A program made the translations under genes and the position numbers. A model generated the notes under the pieces. That model searched no databases. It had not been told where the DNA came from and worked only from the letters and a program-made list of their open reading frames with translations. Shown here piece by piece: positions 15,953-24,351 of a stretch of 64,000 bases of DNA. The stretch is from positions 1-64,000 of the forward strand of contig NZ_JAUQSX010000020.1 of the NCBI RefSeq assembly GCF_030581005.1. The letters are read 5' to 3'. Numbering within the stretch: position 1 is the stretch's first letter; each line of letters starts with the position of its first letter. Source of the stretch: Hymenobacter mellowenesis. Its GTDB lineage: Bacteria > Bacteroidota > Bacteroidia > Cytophagales > Hymenobacteraceae.

Positions 15953-17395
15953 ATGGTGACGGGCAAAGACTTGCTGGACCTGGGCCTAAAGCCCGGCAAA
16001 TGGTTCAAGGAAGCGTTGGAACACATCAATGCCAACGCCTTGGAAGGCGAAGCGCTGCACGCTTACCTCGACGCCGTGAAGCCGGCGCCGGTGCTGCCGT
16101 TGCAGGCCCGGCCGGTGCCGTACCACGAAAATATTCGCGCCGCCACGGCCGTGGAGCAGGGCAATATCGACTACGTGAAGCAGTCGATGGACCTGCTCAT
16201 GCGCACGCCCACGGTGGTGGCCGGAGCTATTATGCCCGATGCCTGCCCGGCTGGCCCGCTGGGCACCATTCCGGTGGGCGGGGTGGTGGCGGCGCGCCAA
16301 GCTATTCATCCCGGCATGCACTCGGCCGACATCTGCTGCTCCGTGATGCTGACCAATTTGGGCAAAGTGGACCCCAAAACGGTGCTGGATATGGCGCAGG
16401 GCATCACCCATTTCGGCCCCGGCGGCCGCGAGCCCGAACAGCAGTTTGCCCTGCCGCCCGGCATTCTGGCGGAAATGGAAGCCAACCCGTTTCTGAATTC
16501 GGCGCGCAGCCTGAAAATGGCCCGCGAGCACCTAGGCACGCAGGGCGACGGCAACCACTTTCTGTACGTGGGCGTGTCGCGCAACACCGGCGACACCGTG
16601 CTGGTGACGCACCACGGCTCGCGCGGCGTGGGCGCGGTGCTGTATGGCAACGGGATGAAAGTGGCCGAGTTTTTCCGCCGCGAAATTTCGCCCGACACCG
16701 ACCCGGCCAACGCCTGGATTCCGAGTGAGACGCCGGAAGGCGTGAACTACTGGAATGCCCTCCAAACCGTGCGCAGCTGGACCAAGCAAAACCACCTGGT
16801 GCTGCACGATGCCATTGCCGAAAAGCTGGAAGCAACCGTGCAGCAGCGCTACTGGAACGAGCACAATTTCGTGTTCCGCGACGGCGACGTGTATTACCAC
16901 GCCAAGGGCGCCACGCCGCTTGACCCCAAGTTCCTGCCCGACATCACCGGCCCGCGCATCATTCCGCTCAACATGGCCCAGCCCATCCTCATCGTGGAAG
17001 GCCCCACCACGGCCAGTAACCTGGGTTTCGCTCCGCATGGCGCGGGCCGCAACCTGAGCCGCACCCGTCACAAATACAGCAAAATCGGCCAAACCAACGA
17101 GGAGATTTTTGCCGAAGAAACCCAGGGCATCGACGCCCGCTTTTTCTTCAACCGCATCGATATTTCCGAGCTGCCCAGTGCCTACAAAGACGCCGAGGAC
17201 GTGAAGCAGCAAATCACCGATTTCAACCTGGCCACCGTCATCGACGAAATCCGGCCCTACGGCTGCCTCATGGCCGGCGACTGGGAGCAGGACGCCCCCT
17301 GGCGCAAAAAGAAGCTGGCGAAAGCCGCTGCGGCTTTGGAAGCGCAGGCCGCTGCTGATTCGCAGGCCGATGAGTCGGCCTTGGTGGGAGAATGA
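15953..17395 (+). CDS. RtcB-family RNA ligase
   Basis: 480 residues from ATG 15953, chosen because relatives start (M)xTGKDLxxLGxKPGKWF; the longer frame from 15785 overlaps the preceding gene. It carries RtcB landmarks: HPGMHSADICCSV (the metal-binding Asp-x-x-Cys region, where many family members read DIGCG), GDGNHFLYVG with the metal His, THHGSRG, and APHGAGRNLSR, the guanylylated-His region. RtcB joins 2',3'-cyclic phosphate and 5'-OH RNA ends using GTP and Mn. No RNA cyclase, archease or RtcR-like regulator is next to it. The DICCS variant suggests a divergent subfamily, so the substrate may differ from E. coli RtcB. Confidence 0.88.
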   Translation: MVTGKDLLDLGLKPGKWFKEALEHINANALEGEALHAYLDAVKPAPVLPLQARPVPYHENIRAATAVEQGNIDYVKQSMDLLMRTPTVVAGAIMPDACPAGPLGTIPVGGVVAARQAIHPGMHSADICCSVMLTNLGKVDPKTVLDMAQGITHFGPGGREPEQQFALPPGILAEMEANPFLNSARSLKMAREHLGTQGDGNHFLYVGVSRNTGDTVLVTHHGSRGVGAVLYGNGMKVAEFFRREISPDTDPANAWIPSETPEGVNYWNALQTVRSWTKQNHLVLHDAIAEKLEATVQQRYWNEHNFVFRDGDVYYHAKGATPLDPKFLPDITGPRIIPLNMAQPILIVEGPTTASNLGFAPHGAGRNLSRTRHKYSKIGQTNEEIFAEETQGIDARFFFNRIDISELPSAYKDAEDVKQQITDFNLATVIDEIRPYGCLMAGDWEQDAPWRKKKLAKAAAALEAQAAADSQADESALVGE

Positions 17396-17447
17396 ACCTC
17401 TTATATCCAGCGTTGAACAGAATTAAACAAGTGAATAATTTACAAAT

Positions 17448-18017
17448 ATGAATACCTTTTTCACACCTGCTATTCTCAAAATTGGCGAGCCTGACTGGAT
17501 AGCAAAACTTCAAGCTTATTTGGAAAGCTATGGTATTACTTGTCAGGGCGAAAGCCTTTACAATATTCAAAAAGCGGAGGAGAAGCTGGGCATCCGGTTA
17601 CCTGGAGAAATGCGAGAATATTATGAGCATTTTGGTGCTACTTCTGATTCCGATTTCATGTACAGTCTGAAGCCGGTTGCTGAATTCGAATACCTATCTG
17701 CCACCAATTGGAGCTTCGTGCCGTTGCACTTTCAACCGTCCGAAATTAATTCTATGGTAGTATTTGCTGAAAGTCCGGGGAATGACCCGCTATGCTTCGA
17801 CAGTAAAACGAATGCCATATACTTATTTTCTCATGACCCCATTAAGAAGGCCAAAGTCTTTACAGACTTCAGTCAATACGTTGTTCATGAACTTATTGAA
17901 ACTGAGCGTCTGCTAGGCGACCAAGTGACCGATGCTGCAATCGAAGGTCTGAAAACAAAGTATTTGGCAGGGGATAATAATGATGTAGATTACGAATTCC
18001 GCCGAATGAAATTGTGA
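17448..18017 (+). CDS. SMI1/KNR4-family protein
   Basis: 189 residues. The SMI1/KNR4 (SUKH) fold is indicated by IQKAEEKLGIRLPGEMREYYEHFG (about 40-63, shown as the family's usual helix with the LP-x-Y pattern), PGNDPLCFDSKT and DFSQYVVHEL. SUKH proteins are commonly immunity proteins of polymorphic nuclease toxins. The gene is clearly more AT-rich than its neighbours, and no toxin gene is adjacent, so it may be an orphan immunity gene gained by transfer. A housekeeping role is possible. Confidence 0.8.
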   Translation: MNTFFTPAILKIGEPDWIAKLQAYLESYGITCQGESLYNIQKAEEKLGIRLPGEMREYYEHFGATSDSDFMYSLKPVAEFEYLSATNWSFVPLHFQPSEINSMVVFAESPGNDPLCFDSKTNAIYLFSHDPIKKAKVFTDFSQYVVHELIETERLLGDQVTDAAIEGLKTKYLAGDNNDVDYEFRRMKL

Positions 18018-18117
18018 GTGCTCAAATACCGTTTGATAACTAATTCCTGTGCTAATACCGGTTTTGTTATTTCAGTTAAACATGTGGTAGTGGTAGCTAA
18101 ATAACTTTTACCAATGG

Positions 18118-18822
18118 CTATGCTCGCACAATTTGCGCTGTGAATACCGCCGCCAGCGCCGCTGTTTCGGTGCGTAAGCGCGAGGCGCCCAGCGTGACGG
18201 GCCGAATGCCTTTTGCAAGCGCCAGCGCAATTTCCTGCGGCGTAAAATCGCCTTCCGGCCCGATGAGCACGCAGCAGCCCGGCCCCGCGCCAGCCACTTG
18301 CGTCAGGGCCGTGCGCTCGCCTTCCTCCAGGTGCGCGATGAAGGTAGTTTCGGGCGCTACGCCGTCCACGAAAGCCCCGAAATCCTGCAACTCGTCCATC
18401 TGCGGCAGCCACGCCTGGCCCGACTGCTTGAGCGCGCTGATAGCAATTTTCTCCAGCCGCTCCAGCTTCAGTTCGCGGCGCTCAGAGCGGGCGCAGCGCA
18501 GAAAGCTGATGCGCTCGACGCCCACTTCCACGGCTTTTTCCACGAACCACTCCATGCGGTCGAGGTTTTTGGTGGGGGCCACGGCCACGTGGGTGAAGTA
18601 GGAGCGGGGCGCCACGGTTTCGTGGTGGGTGATGCGGAGCTGGCAGCGCTTGGGGTTGGCCTCGGCGATTTCGGCGGTATAAAGGCCGCCACGGCCATCA
18701 ATCAATGCCACCGCATCGCCGGCCGCGAGGCGCAGCACCCGCACGGCGTGCTTGCTTTCCTCCTCGGACAGCTGGTAGGTGGTTTGGGCAGGCGTGAGGT
18801 CGGGCGCGAAGCAGGTGAGCAT
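18118..18822 (-). CDS. rsmE: 16S rRNA (uracil1498-N3)-methyltransferase
   Basis: 234 residues. An N-terminal PUA-like domain (about 1-70; HAVRVLRLAAGDAVALIDG) and a C-terminal SPOUT methyltransferase knot carry the hallmark LIGPEGDFTPQEI and VTLGASRLRTETAALA. It methylates N3 of U1498 in 16S rRNA using SAM. Full length. Divergent from the small membrane gene at 18888. Confidence 0.95.
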   Translation of the reverse strand: MLTCFAPDLTPAQTTYQLSEEESKHAVRVLRLAAGDAVALIDGRGGLYTAEIAEANPKRCQLRITHHETVAPRSYFTHVAVAPTKNLDRMEWFVEKAVEVGVERISFLRCARSERRELKLERLEKIAISALKQSGQAWLPQMDELQDFGAFVDGVAPETTFIAHLEEGERTALTQVAGAGPGCCVLIGPEGDFTPQEIALALAKGIRPVTLGASRLRTETAALAAVFTAQIVRA

Positions 18823-18887
18823 GGCGCGAAGTTCGGGTACAGTCGATTACTTTGTCTACATTAATTATACCGCCTGCGCTCACCGAA

Positions 18888-19241
18888 ATGAACTACCGCG
18901 AACAATACGCCAAGCGCGAAGCCATTTATATGTATGCGCGTGGTCGGCATAAAGAAGAGGTTATTGCGATGCTGAAGCGGGAAGGTGCTGGCGAGTCGGC
19001 AAAAGAATTTGGCGAGTCCTACTTAGAGGATTATGTGTTCATCAAGCAGCAGCAAAGGAAGAAAACTCAGAAGTCAGCGAATATCTATCGCATAGTTGGT
19101 ATCGTTTTCCTAGCTGGTACCCTAGCCTACGGTTTGCTCACTTATTGGGCACTTGGCAATGGCAGTTATGTAGTATTCACTGGCTTAGCAATTGCAGGCA
19201 TTGCGCTACTTATCAAAGGGTTGGTAGACCAGCGTGGCTAA
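18888..19241 (+). CDS. Two-helix membrane protein of unknown function
   Basis: 117 residues from ATG 18888. A charged N-terminal helical region (NYREQYAKREAIYMYARGRH, EEVIAMLKREG) precedes a basic stretch (QQQRKKTQKS) and two hydrophobic helices (about 67-87 and 92-110). The N-terminal part looks like a short cytoplasmic domain. No family is recognised. It ends at a bidirectional terminator shared with pckA. Confidence 0.65.
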   Translation: MNYREQYAKREAIYMYARGRHKEEVIAMLKREGAGESAKEFGESYLEDYVFIKQQQRKKTQKSANIYRIVGIVFLAGTLAYGLLTYWALGNGSYVVFTGLAIAGIALLIKGLVDQRG

Positions 19242-19255
19242 GTATCAAAACGCAC

Positions 19256-19289
19256 AAAAGCCCCGTCGGCTGCAACCGACGGGGCTTTT
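19256..19289. terminator. Bidirectional terminator between membrane gene and pckA
   Basis: Perfect 14-bp stem AAAAGCCCCGTCGG / CCGACGGGGCTTTT with a 6-base loop and A/T tracts on both sides; serves the two convergent genes. Confidence 0.92.
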
Positions 19290-19313
19290 TGGTGAGTGAA
19301 CTGCTCGGGAACC

Positions 19314-20939
19314 TTACGCTTCGACCGCCACGCGGGGCGCGCCGGCCAGGATTTCCTCGTTGGCAAACTCGGCGTACTTCTTGAAGTTTTCGACAAACTT
19401 CTCGGCCAGGTCCGACGCGGTTTTGTCGTAGGCTTCCTTGTCGGCCCAGGTATTGCGCGGGTCCAGGATTTCGGCGGGTACGCCGGGCACCGCGCCGGGC
19501 ACTTCCATGCCGAAGATGGGGTGTTTGCGGTATTTCACGTCGTCGAGCTTGCCTTCGAGCGCGGCCGTAATCATGGCGCGGGTGTAGGGCAGCTTCATAC
19601 GGTGGCCGGTGCCATAGCTGCCGCCGGTCCAGCCCGTGTTGATGAGCCACACGTTGATGTCGGGATTTTCGTCCATCTTCTGGCCCAACATCTCAGCGTA
19701 TTTGGTGGGGTGCAGCGGCAGGAACACCGCGCCGAAGCACGCCGAAAACGTAGTCTGTGGCTCGGTTACGCCCATTTCGGTGCCGGCCACCTTGGCCGTG
19801 TAGCCCGACATGAACAGGTACATGGCGTGCGACTTGTCGAGCTTGCTGATGGGCGGAATCACGCCAAAAGCATCGGCCGTGAGGAAGAAAATGTTCTTCG
19901 GCGCATCGGCCACGCCGGGCTCAATGGCGTTCGGAATGAAGTTGATGGGGTAGGCGGTGCGCGTGTTTTCGGTCACCGACTTGTTGGCGTAGTCCACGGT
20001 GTGGGTGCCGGGGATGAAGCGCGTGTTCTCTACGATGGAGCCGAACCGGATGGCGTCGTAAATCTCGGGCTCCTTCTCCTTGCTCAGGTCGATGACCTTG
20101 GCGTAGCAGCCGCCTTCAAAGTTGAAGATGCCTTCATTGGGCGTCCAGCCGTGCTCGTCGTCGCCGATGAGGCCGCGGTTGGGGTCAGCCGAGAGTGTCG
20201 TTTTACCGGTGCCCGAGAGGCCGAAGAAGATGGCCGTGTCGCCGTCCTTGCCCACATTGGCCGAGCAGTGCATGCTCAGGGTGTTGTGCTCGTGGGGCAG
20301 CAGGTAGTTCAGCACGCCGAAAATGCCTTTTTTCATCTCGCCGGCGTAGCCCGTGCCGCCAATCAGAATCATCTTCTTGGTGAAGTTGATGATGGCGAAG
20401 TTGGGCTGGCGGGTGCCATCCACGGCCGGGTCGGCCTCGAAGCCGGGGGCGCAGATGATGCTGAAGTCGGGCGTCCAACTGGTGTCGGCGCCTTCTTCGG
20501 GGCGCAGGAACATGTTGTAGCAGAACAGGTTGTGCCAGGCCTGCTCGTTCACCACGCGCAGCTTGAGCTGGTAGTCGGGGTTGGCGCCAGCGTAGGCTTC
20601 GCGCACGTACAGCTCCTTGTCGGCCAGGTAGGCCACCATTTTCTGGTGCAGCTGGTCGAATTTCTCGGGGGCGAAGGGGATGTTGATGTCGCCCCACCAC
20701 ACGCTGTTTTCGGTGTTTTCGTCCTTCACCACAAACCGGTCCTTGGGCGAGCGGCCGGTGAATTTGCCGGTGTCGGCCATCAGTGCGCCGGCATCAGTAA
20801 GGTGGCCTTCGCCGTTACGCAAAGCGTGCTCCACGAGCGCGGCAGGCGTTAAATTAAGGTGAACGGTAGCCGTTTCGTTGAAGCCCAACGGCTGCAAACG
20901 ATTGTGGGTGTCGGTGGCAGGATTGGTGGATGCTTGCAT
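19314..20939 (-). CDS. pckA: Phosphoenolpyruvate carboxykinase (ATP)
   Basis: 541 residues. The start is placed at ATG 20939 (MQASTNPATD); the frame runs up to 20984, but that part overlaps promoter sequence. ATP-type PEPCK motifs: FTGRSPKDRF, the P-loop GLSGTGKTTLSAD, GDDEHGW, and TRFIPGTHTVDYANKS-like sequence. It converts oxaloacetate to PEP and CO2 in gluconeogenesis in the cytoplasm. A -7 box lies 43 bp upstream on the same strand and a terminator follows the stop. Divergent from an AraC-family regulator, which could control it. Confidence 0.97.
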   Translation of the reverse strand: MQASTNPATDTHNRLQPLGFNETATVHLNLTPAALVEHALRNGEGHLTDAGALMADTGKFTGRSPKDRFVVKDENTENSVWWGDINIPFAPEKFDQLHQKMVAYLADKELYVREAYAGANPDYQLKLRVVNEQAWHNLFCYNMFLRPEEGADTSWTPDFSIICAPGFEADPAVDGTRQPNFAIINFTKKMILIGGTGYAGEMKKGIFGVLNYLLPHEHNTLSMHCSANVGKDGDTAIFFGLSGTGKTTLSADPNRGLIGDDEHGWTPNEGIFNFEGGCYAKVIDLSKEKEPEIYDAIRFGSIVENTRFIPGTHTVDYANKSVTENTRTAYPINFIPNAIEPGVADAPKNIFFLTADAFGVIPPISKLDKSHAMYLFMSGYTAKVAGTEMGVTEPQTTFSACFGAVFLPLHPTKYAEMLGQKMDENPDINVWLINTGWTGGSYGTGHRMKLPYTRAMITAALEGKLDDVKYRKHPIFGMEVPGAVPGVPAEILDPRNTWADKEAYDKTASDLAEKFVENFKKYAEFANEEILAGAPRVAVEA

Positions 20940-20981
20940 GATGATGAAAGTGTTGGGTGGGAGTTCTCGTGGCTGAGGATA

Positions 20982-20989
20982 CAAAGGTA
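20982..20989 (-). promoter_or_regulatory. -7 box ahead of pckA
   Basis: TACCTTTG on the minus strand, 42 bp before the pckA ATG; matches TAnnTTTG. Confidence 0.65.
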
Positions 20990-21065
20990 GAAATGGCGGG
21001 CCGGCCGGGAGTGAAACAATTGCTTTCTTTAACGGGACAAATTAAACCATCCCGCTTCCCGGCTT

Positions 21066-21073
21066 TACATTTG
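21066..21073 (+). promoter_or_regulatory. -7 box ahead of the AraC regulator
   Basis: TACATTTG, 95 bp before the ATG at 21169. With the pckA box it makes a divergent promoter pair separated by about 76 bp. Confidence 0.5.
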
Positions 21074-21168
21074 AATCACACATACGGCAAAACAGGGCGG
21101 TAGGAATAGGAAAAATTCGACACCTAGCCCGCAAGTGGTTTGCTTTGTCCCTACCAATCTGCACGCTC

Positions 21169-22092
21169 ATGGCTACCAACATTGCCCGCTACAACGGAAT
21201 CTACGGCGACAGCAAGGCCCAGTTGTCGCACGACTACCTGCAAAGCCAGCTCATCGCCCCCCGCCCCCGGTCCACCGACTGGGGACTCAAGCCGCATTTG
21301 CACGAAAACCTGTTCCAACTGTTCTTCCTCGAAGCCGGCCGTGCGTCCTTCGAGGCGCCCGAGCCGGTGCCGCTGCGCACGCCCTGCCTGGTCATCATTC
21401 CGGCCAATACAGTGCATGGCTTCACCTTCAGCCCGCAGGTGAAGGGCCGCACGCTCACCCTCTCTGAAGCCTTGCTCGACACCATTCTGCAGGCCACGCC
21501 GGGCGTGCTGGTCGAGCTCAACTCCCTGCACATTTTGTCCGATTTCAGTACCGAAGTCACTTTTGGCGATTTGCTGGATTTGGAAATGCGGATTCACCAG
21601 GAAATCTACTCCGAACTGCCCGGCAAGCAGCTGGCGCTGAATGGCTACTTCAAGCTGCTGTTTGTGAAAATCTTTCGCCTGCTGCAGCACAACCGCCGCA
21701 AGCAGGAGAGCCCCAACCGTGCCCTGCACTACTTCCGCGAGTTCCAGAAAGCCATTGAGCGCGCCGCACCCTTCGAGAAGAAGATTTCGCAGTTTGCCCA
21801 GGAACTCAAGATTACGCAGGTGCACCTCAACCGCATCTGCCAGGCCGTGAAGGGGAAAACCGCCCAGCAGATTGTGCAGGCCCACACCATTCGCAAGGCC
21901 CACAACTACCTTTTATATACCTCGCTCTCGGTGGCCGAAATCGCCTACGAGCTGCAGTTCGTCGACCCTGGGTATTTCACCCGGTTTTTCCGCAAGCAAA
22001 CCGGGCTGGCGCCGGCTGCCTACCGTGCAAAGGCTTACCGGAGCGAATCAGCTTGCAAAGCGGTGAAAGGAGACGCTTCAGTGTCATCCTGA
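21169..22092 (+). CDS. AraC-family transcriptional regulator
   Basis: 307 residues from ATG 21169. An N-terminal cupin-like sensor (about 20-120; HENLFQLFFLEAGRASFEAP, IIPANTVHGFTF) precedes a C-terminal AraC HTH pair (about 195-295): EKKISQFAQELKITQVHLNR, then SVAEIAYELQFVDPGYFTRF and FRKQTGLAPAAYR. The layout resembles PobR/PcaQ-type aromatic-responsive regulators, but the effector is unknown. Divergent from pckA. The last residues and the TGA stop come from the left arm of a palindromic repeat that begins at 22083. Confidence 0.92.
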   Translation: MATNIARYNGIYGDSKAQLSHDYLQSQLIAPRPRSTDWGLKPHLHENLFQLFFLEAGRASFEAPEPVPLRTPCLVIIPANTVHGFTFSPQVKGRTLTLSEALLDTILQATPGVLVELNSLHILSDFSTEVTFGDLLDLEMRIHQEIYSELPGKQLALNGYFKLLFVKIFRLLQHNRRKQESPNRALHYFREFQKAIERAAPFEKKISQFAQELKITQVHLNRICQAVKGKTAQQIVQAHTIRKAHNYLLYTSLSVAEIAYELQFVDPGYFTRFFRKQTGLAPAAYRAKAYRSESACKAVKGDASVSS

Positions 22093-22184
22093 GCGCAGCG
22101 AAGGACCTTATTACCAATAAACGACTTGCAGTGACTACTTACGACAGCAGCGGTGATAAGGTCCTGCGCTGCGCTCAGGATGAC
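22083..22184. repeat. Palindromic repeat, CATCCTGAGC family
   Basis: Arms GTCATCCTGAGCGCAGCGAA and complement (22083-22111 and about 22156-22184). Its left end supplies the stop codon of the AraC gene. Confidence 0.9.
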
Positions 22185-22323
22185 AGACGGCGTGTTGGCT
22201 GACCTACCGCAAAACCTTCACAATGCCGAAACTTTCCTAGATTTACCGTGCCCGCAATGCACGACACGCGCAGCCGGGCCGATTTCCCCCGCCATCAACT
22301 CATTTCTCACCCTCGTTTTTTCT

Positions 22324-23910
22324 ATGCAAACCATCTCTGCTCAGACCGAGCAACCGCTCGCTGCGGAATCGACAAGCCACCCCAAGGGCTTGTACGTGCT
22401 GTTCACCACCGAAATGTGGGAGCGTTTTTCGTTCTACGGCATGCGCGCCATCATGAAGCTGTACATGGTGAAGGCCCTGCTGTTCAGTGAGGCCGATTCC
22501 TCCAACCTGTACGGCTCCTACCTCGGCCTGGTGTACCTGACGCCGCTGCTGGGCGGCTACATTGCTGACCGGTACTGGGGCAACCGCCGCTCGATTATGG
22601 TGGGCGGGCTGATGATGGCGCTGGGGCAGTTTGTGCTGTTTGCCTCGGCCAGCTCCTACCAGAACGCCAGCTTTGCCCACATGGCTTTCTACGTCGGACT
22701 GGCGCTGCTCATCTTCGGCAACGGCTTCTTCAAGCCGAACATTTCCAGCATGGTGGGCAACCTCTACCCGCCGCGTGACCGCCGCATCGACGTGGCCTAC
22801 ACCATCTTTTACATGGGTATCAACTTGGGCGCCACCTTCGCGCCCATCGTGTGCGGCTACTTCGGCGACACCGGCCGGCCGGCCGATTTCAAGTGGGGCT
22901 TCCTGCTGGCGGGCATCGGCATGCTGCTGGGCACCATCACGTTTGAATTTCTGAAGGGCCGCTTCATCGTGAATGCCGACGGCACGCCCCTGGGCGCCCG
23001 CCCCGAGCTTCGGGCCGTGCAAACGGCCAGCGAATCGGCTGGCAACACCCGCAAGAACCTGCTGCTGGTGGCCCTGTTCGCCGGGGTATTTGCCCTGCTC
23101 TACTTCGTGGTGCTCGACCAGAAAATTATCGATTCGCTGATTTACTCGGCCATGGTGGTGGTGCCCATCGCCGTGCTTTCCGATAAATCCCTCACGCCCG
23201 TCGAGCGCCGCAAAATCAACGTGGTGCTCATTCTCGGCTTCTTCGTGATTTTCTTCTGGGCCGCTTTCGAGCAGGCCGGCAACTCCCTCACCACCTTTGC
23301 CGACAAACAGACCGACCGCCAGCTGGGCAGCTTCCTGGTGCCGGCGTCCTTCTTCCAAACCATCAACCCCTTCGGCATCATCATCTTCGCCCCGGTGTTT
23401 GCCGTGCTCTGGACGTGGCTGAGCAAGCGCGGCAAAGAGCCGTCCTCGCCTCTCAAAATGGCCTACGGCCTGGCCCTGCTGGCCGTGGGCTATCTGGTCA
23501 TTGCCTTTGGCGTGAAAGGCGTAACGGCCGACACCAAAGTGAGCATGTTCTGGCTCACGGCTATGTACCTGCTGCACACCTTCGGCGAGCTGTGCCTGTC
23601 GCCCATCGGCCTGGCGTTGGTAAACAAACTGGCTCCCGTGCGCGTGGCTTCGCTGATGATGGCCGTATGGTTTCTGGCTATTGCCACGGGCAACAAATTC
23701 TCCGGCACGCTGGGCGCACTCTACCCCGAGCCGGGCAAACCCGCCCCGCACTTCCTGGGCTTTGAGATTACCGGACTCTATGAGTTCTTCATGGTGTTTG
23801 TGGTGCTCTGCGGAGCCACGGCGTTCCTGCTGTTGCTCATCTACCGCAAGCTGACCAAAATGATGGCCGACGAGCCCGATGCCAATGTAGCTCCCGTTGT
23901 GGCAGCTTAA
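22324..23910 (+). CDS. POT-family proton-dependent peptide transporter
   Basis: 528 residues from ATG 22324; the upstream frame runs through a repeat and is not coding. POT/PTR signatures: EMWERFSFYGMRAIM in TM1 (the ExxERFxYYG motif), then GGYIADRYWGNRRSIM, and GNGFFKPNISSMVGNLY. Twelve to fourteen membrane helices. It imports di- and tripeptides with protons across the inner membrane. It ends at a strong terminator. Confidence 0.95.
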   Translation: MQTISAQTEQPLAAESTSHPKGLYVLFTTEMWERFSFYGMRAIMKLYMVKALLFSEADSSNLYGSYLGLVYLTPLLGGYIADRYWGNRRSIMVGGLMMALGQFVLFASASSYQNASFAHMAFYVGLALLIFGNGFFKPNISSMVGNLYPPRDRRIDVAYTIFYMGINLGATFAPIVCGYFGDTGRPADFKWGFLLAGIGMLLGTITFEFLKGRFIVNADGTPLGARPELRAVQTASESAGNTRKNLLLVALFAGVFALLYFVVLDQKIIDSLIYSAMVVVPIAVLSDKSLTPVERRKINVVLILGFFVIFFWAAFEQAGNSLTTFADKQTDRQLGSFLVPASFFQTINPFGIIIFAPVFAVLWTWLSKRGKEPSSPLKMAYGLALLAVGYLVIAFGVKGVTADTKVSMFWLTAMYLLHTFGELCLSPIGLALVNKLAPVRVASLMMAVWFLAIATGNKFSGTLGALYPEPGKPAPHFLGFEITGLYEFFMVFVVLCGATAFLLLLIYRKLTKMMADEPDANVAPVVAA

Positions 23911-23930
23911 AGCCCTGACAACCCTATAGT

Positions 23931-23964
23931 AAAAGCCCCCGATGCACTAGTGTCGGGGGCTTTT
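23931..23964 (+). terminator. Terminator after the peptide transporter
   Basis: 12-bp stem AAAAGCCCCCGA / TCGGGGGCTTTT with a 10-base loop and T tract. Confidence 0.9.
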
Positions 23965-23979
23965 GCTTTATCTTAGACC

Positions 23980-24243
23980 ATGATTTTGAAGCCGCTCATT
24001 CCGCTCACGCTCCATCGTTTCTTACAGGCTCTGGGCGCACTGGTGTTTCTGTTTTGTGGGTTGGGCATCATCAATACGATGGTCAGCCTCAAGTACGAAA
24101 TGGAAGACAACGACTGCATTTCCGTGGTTGATGGCCGCGATTTGTGCCAGGCGCTTCACTATAACTGGATTGGCTTGGGTACGGCTGTTGCCTTCATTGT
24201 GGCGTTGGCATTTGTAAAAACTAAGGATGGTCCGACAGAATAG
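23980..24243 (+). CDS. Small two-helix membrane protein
   Basis: 87 residues, two hydrophobic segments (about 10-34 and 60-79) with a polar loop between them containing two Cys (DNDCISVVDGRDLC). No family is recognised. It lies between two terminators, so it has its own transcription unit. Confidence 0.6.
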   Translation: MILKPLIPLTLHRFLQALGALVFLFCGLGIINTMVSLKYEMEDNDCISVVDGRDLCQALHYNWIGLGTAVAFIVALAFVKTKDGPTE

Positions 24244-24263
24244 TCCAATTGAAATCCATAAAA

Positions 24264-24294
24264 AAAGCCCCGCTGGCACTGCCAGCGGGGCTTT
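24264..24294. terminator. Bidirectional terminator facing groEL
   Basis: Perfect 14-bp stem AAAGCCCCGCTGGC / GCCAGCGGGGCTTT with a 3-base loop; shared by the small membrane gene and groEL, which converge here. Confidence 0.92.
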
Positions 24295-24351
24295 CTCTTG
24301 GGCTACAACGAATCTACGTAATCCGTCAAATCCGTTATAATCGGCGGTCGA

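Noticed and set aside
19296..20852. Long plus-strand open frame opposite pckA
   Set aside because: Antisense shadow of a well-supported gene.
22300..23751. Long minus-strand open frame opposite the peptide transporter
   Set aside because: Antisense shadow with His/Gln-rich composition.
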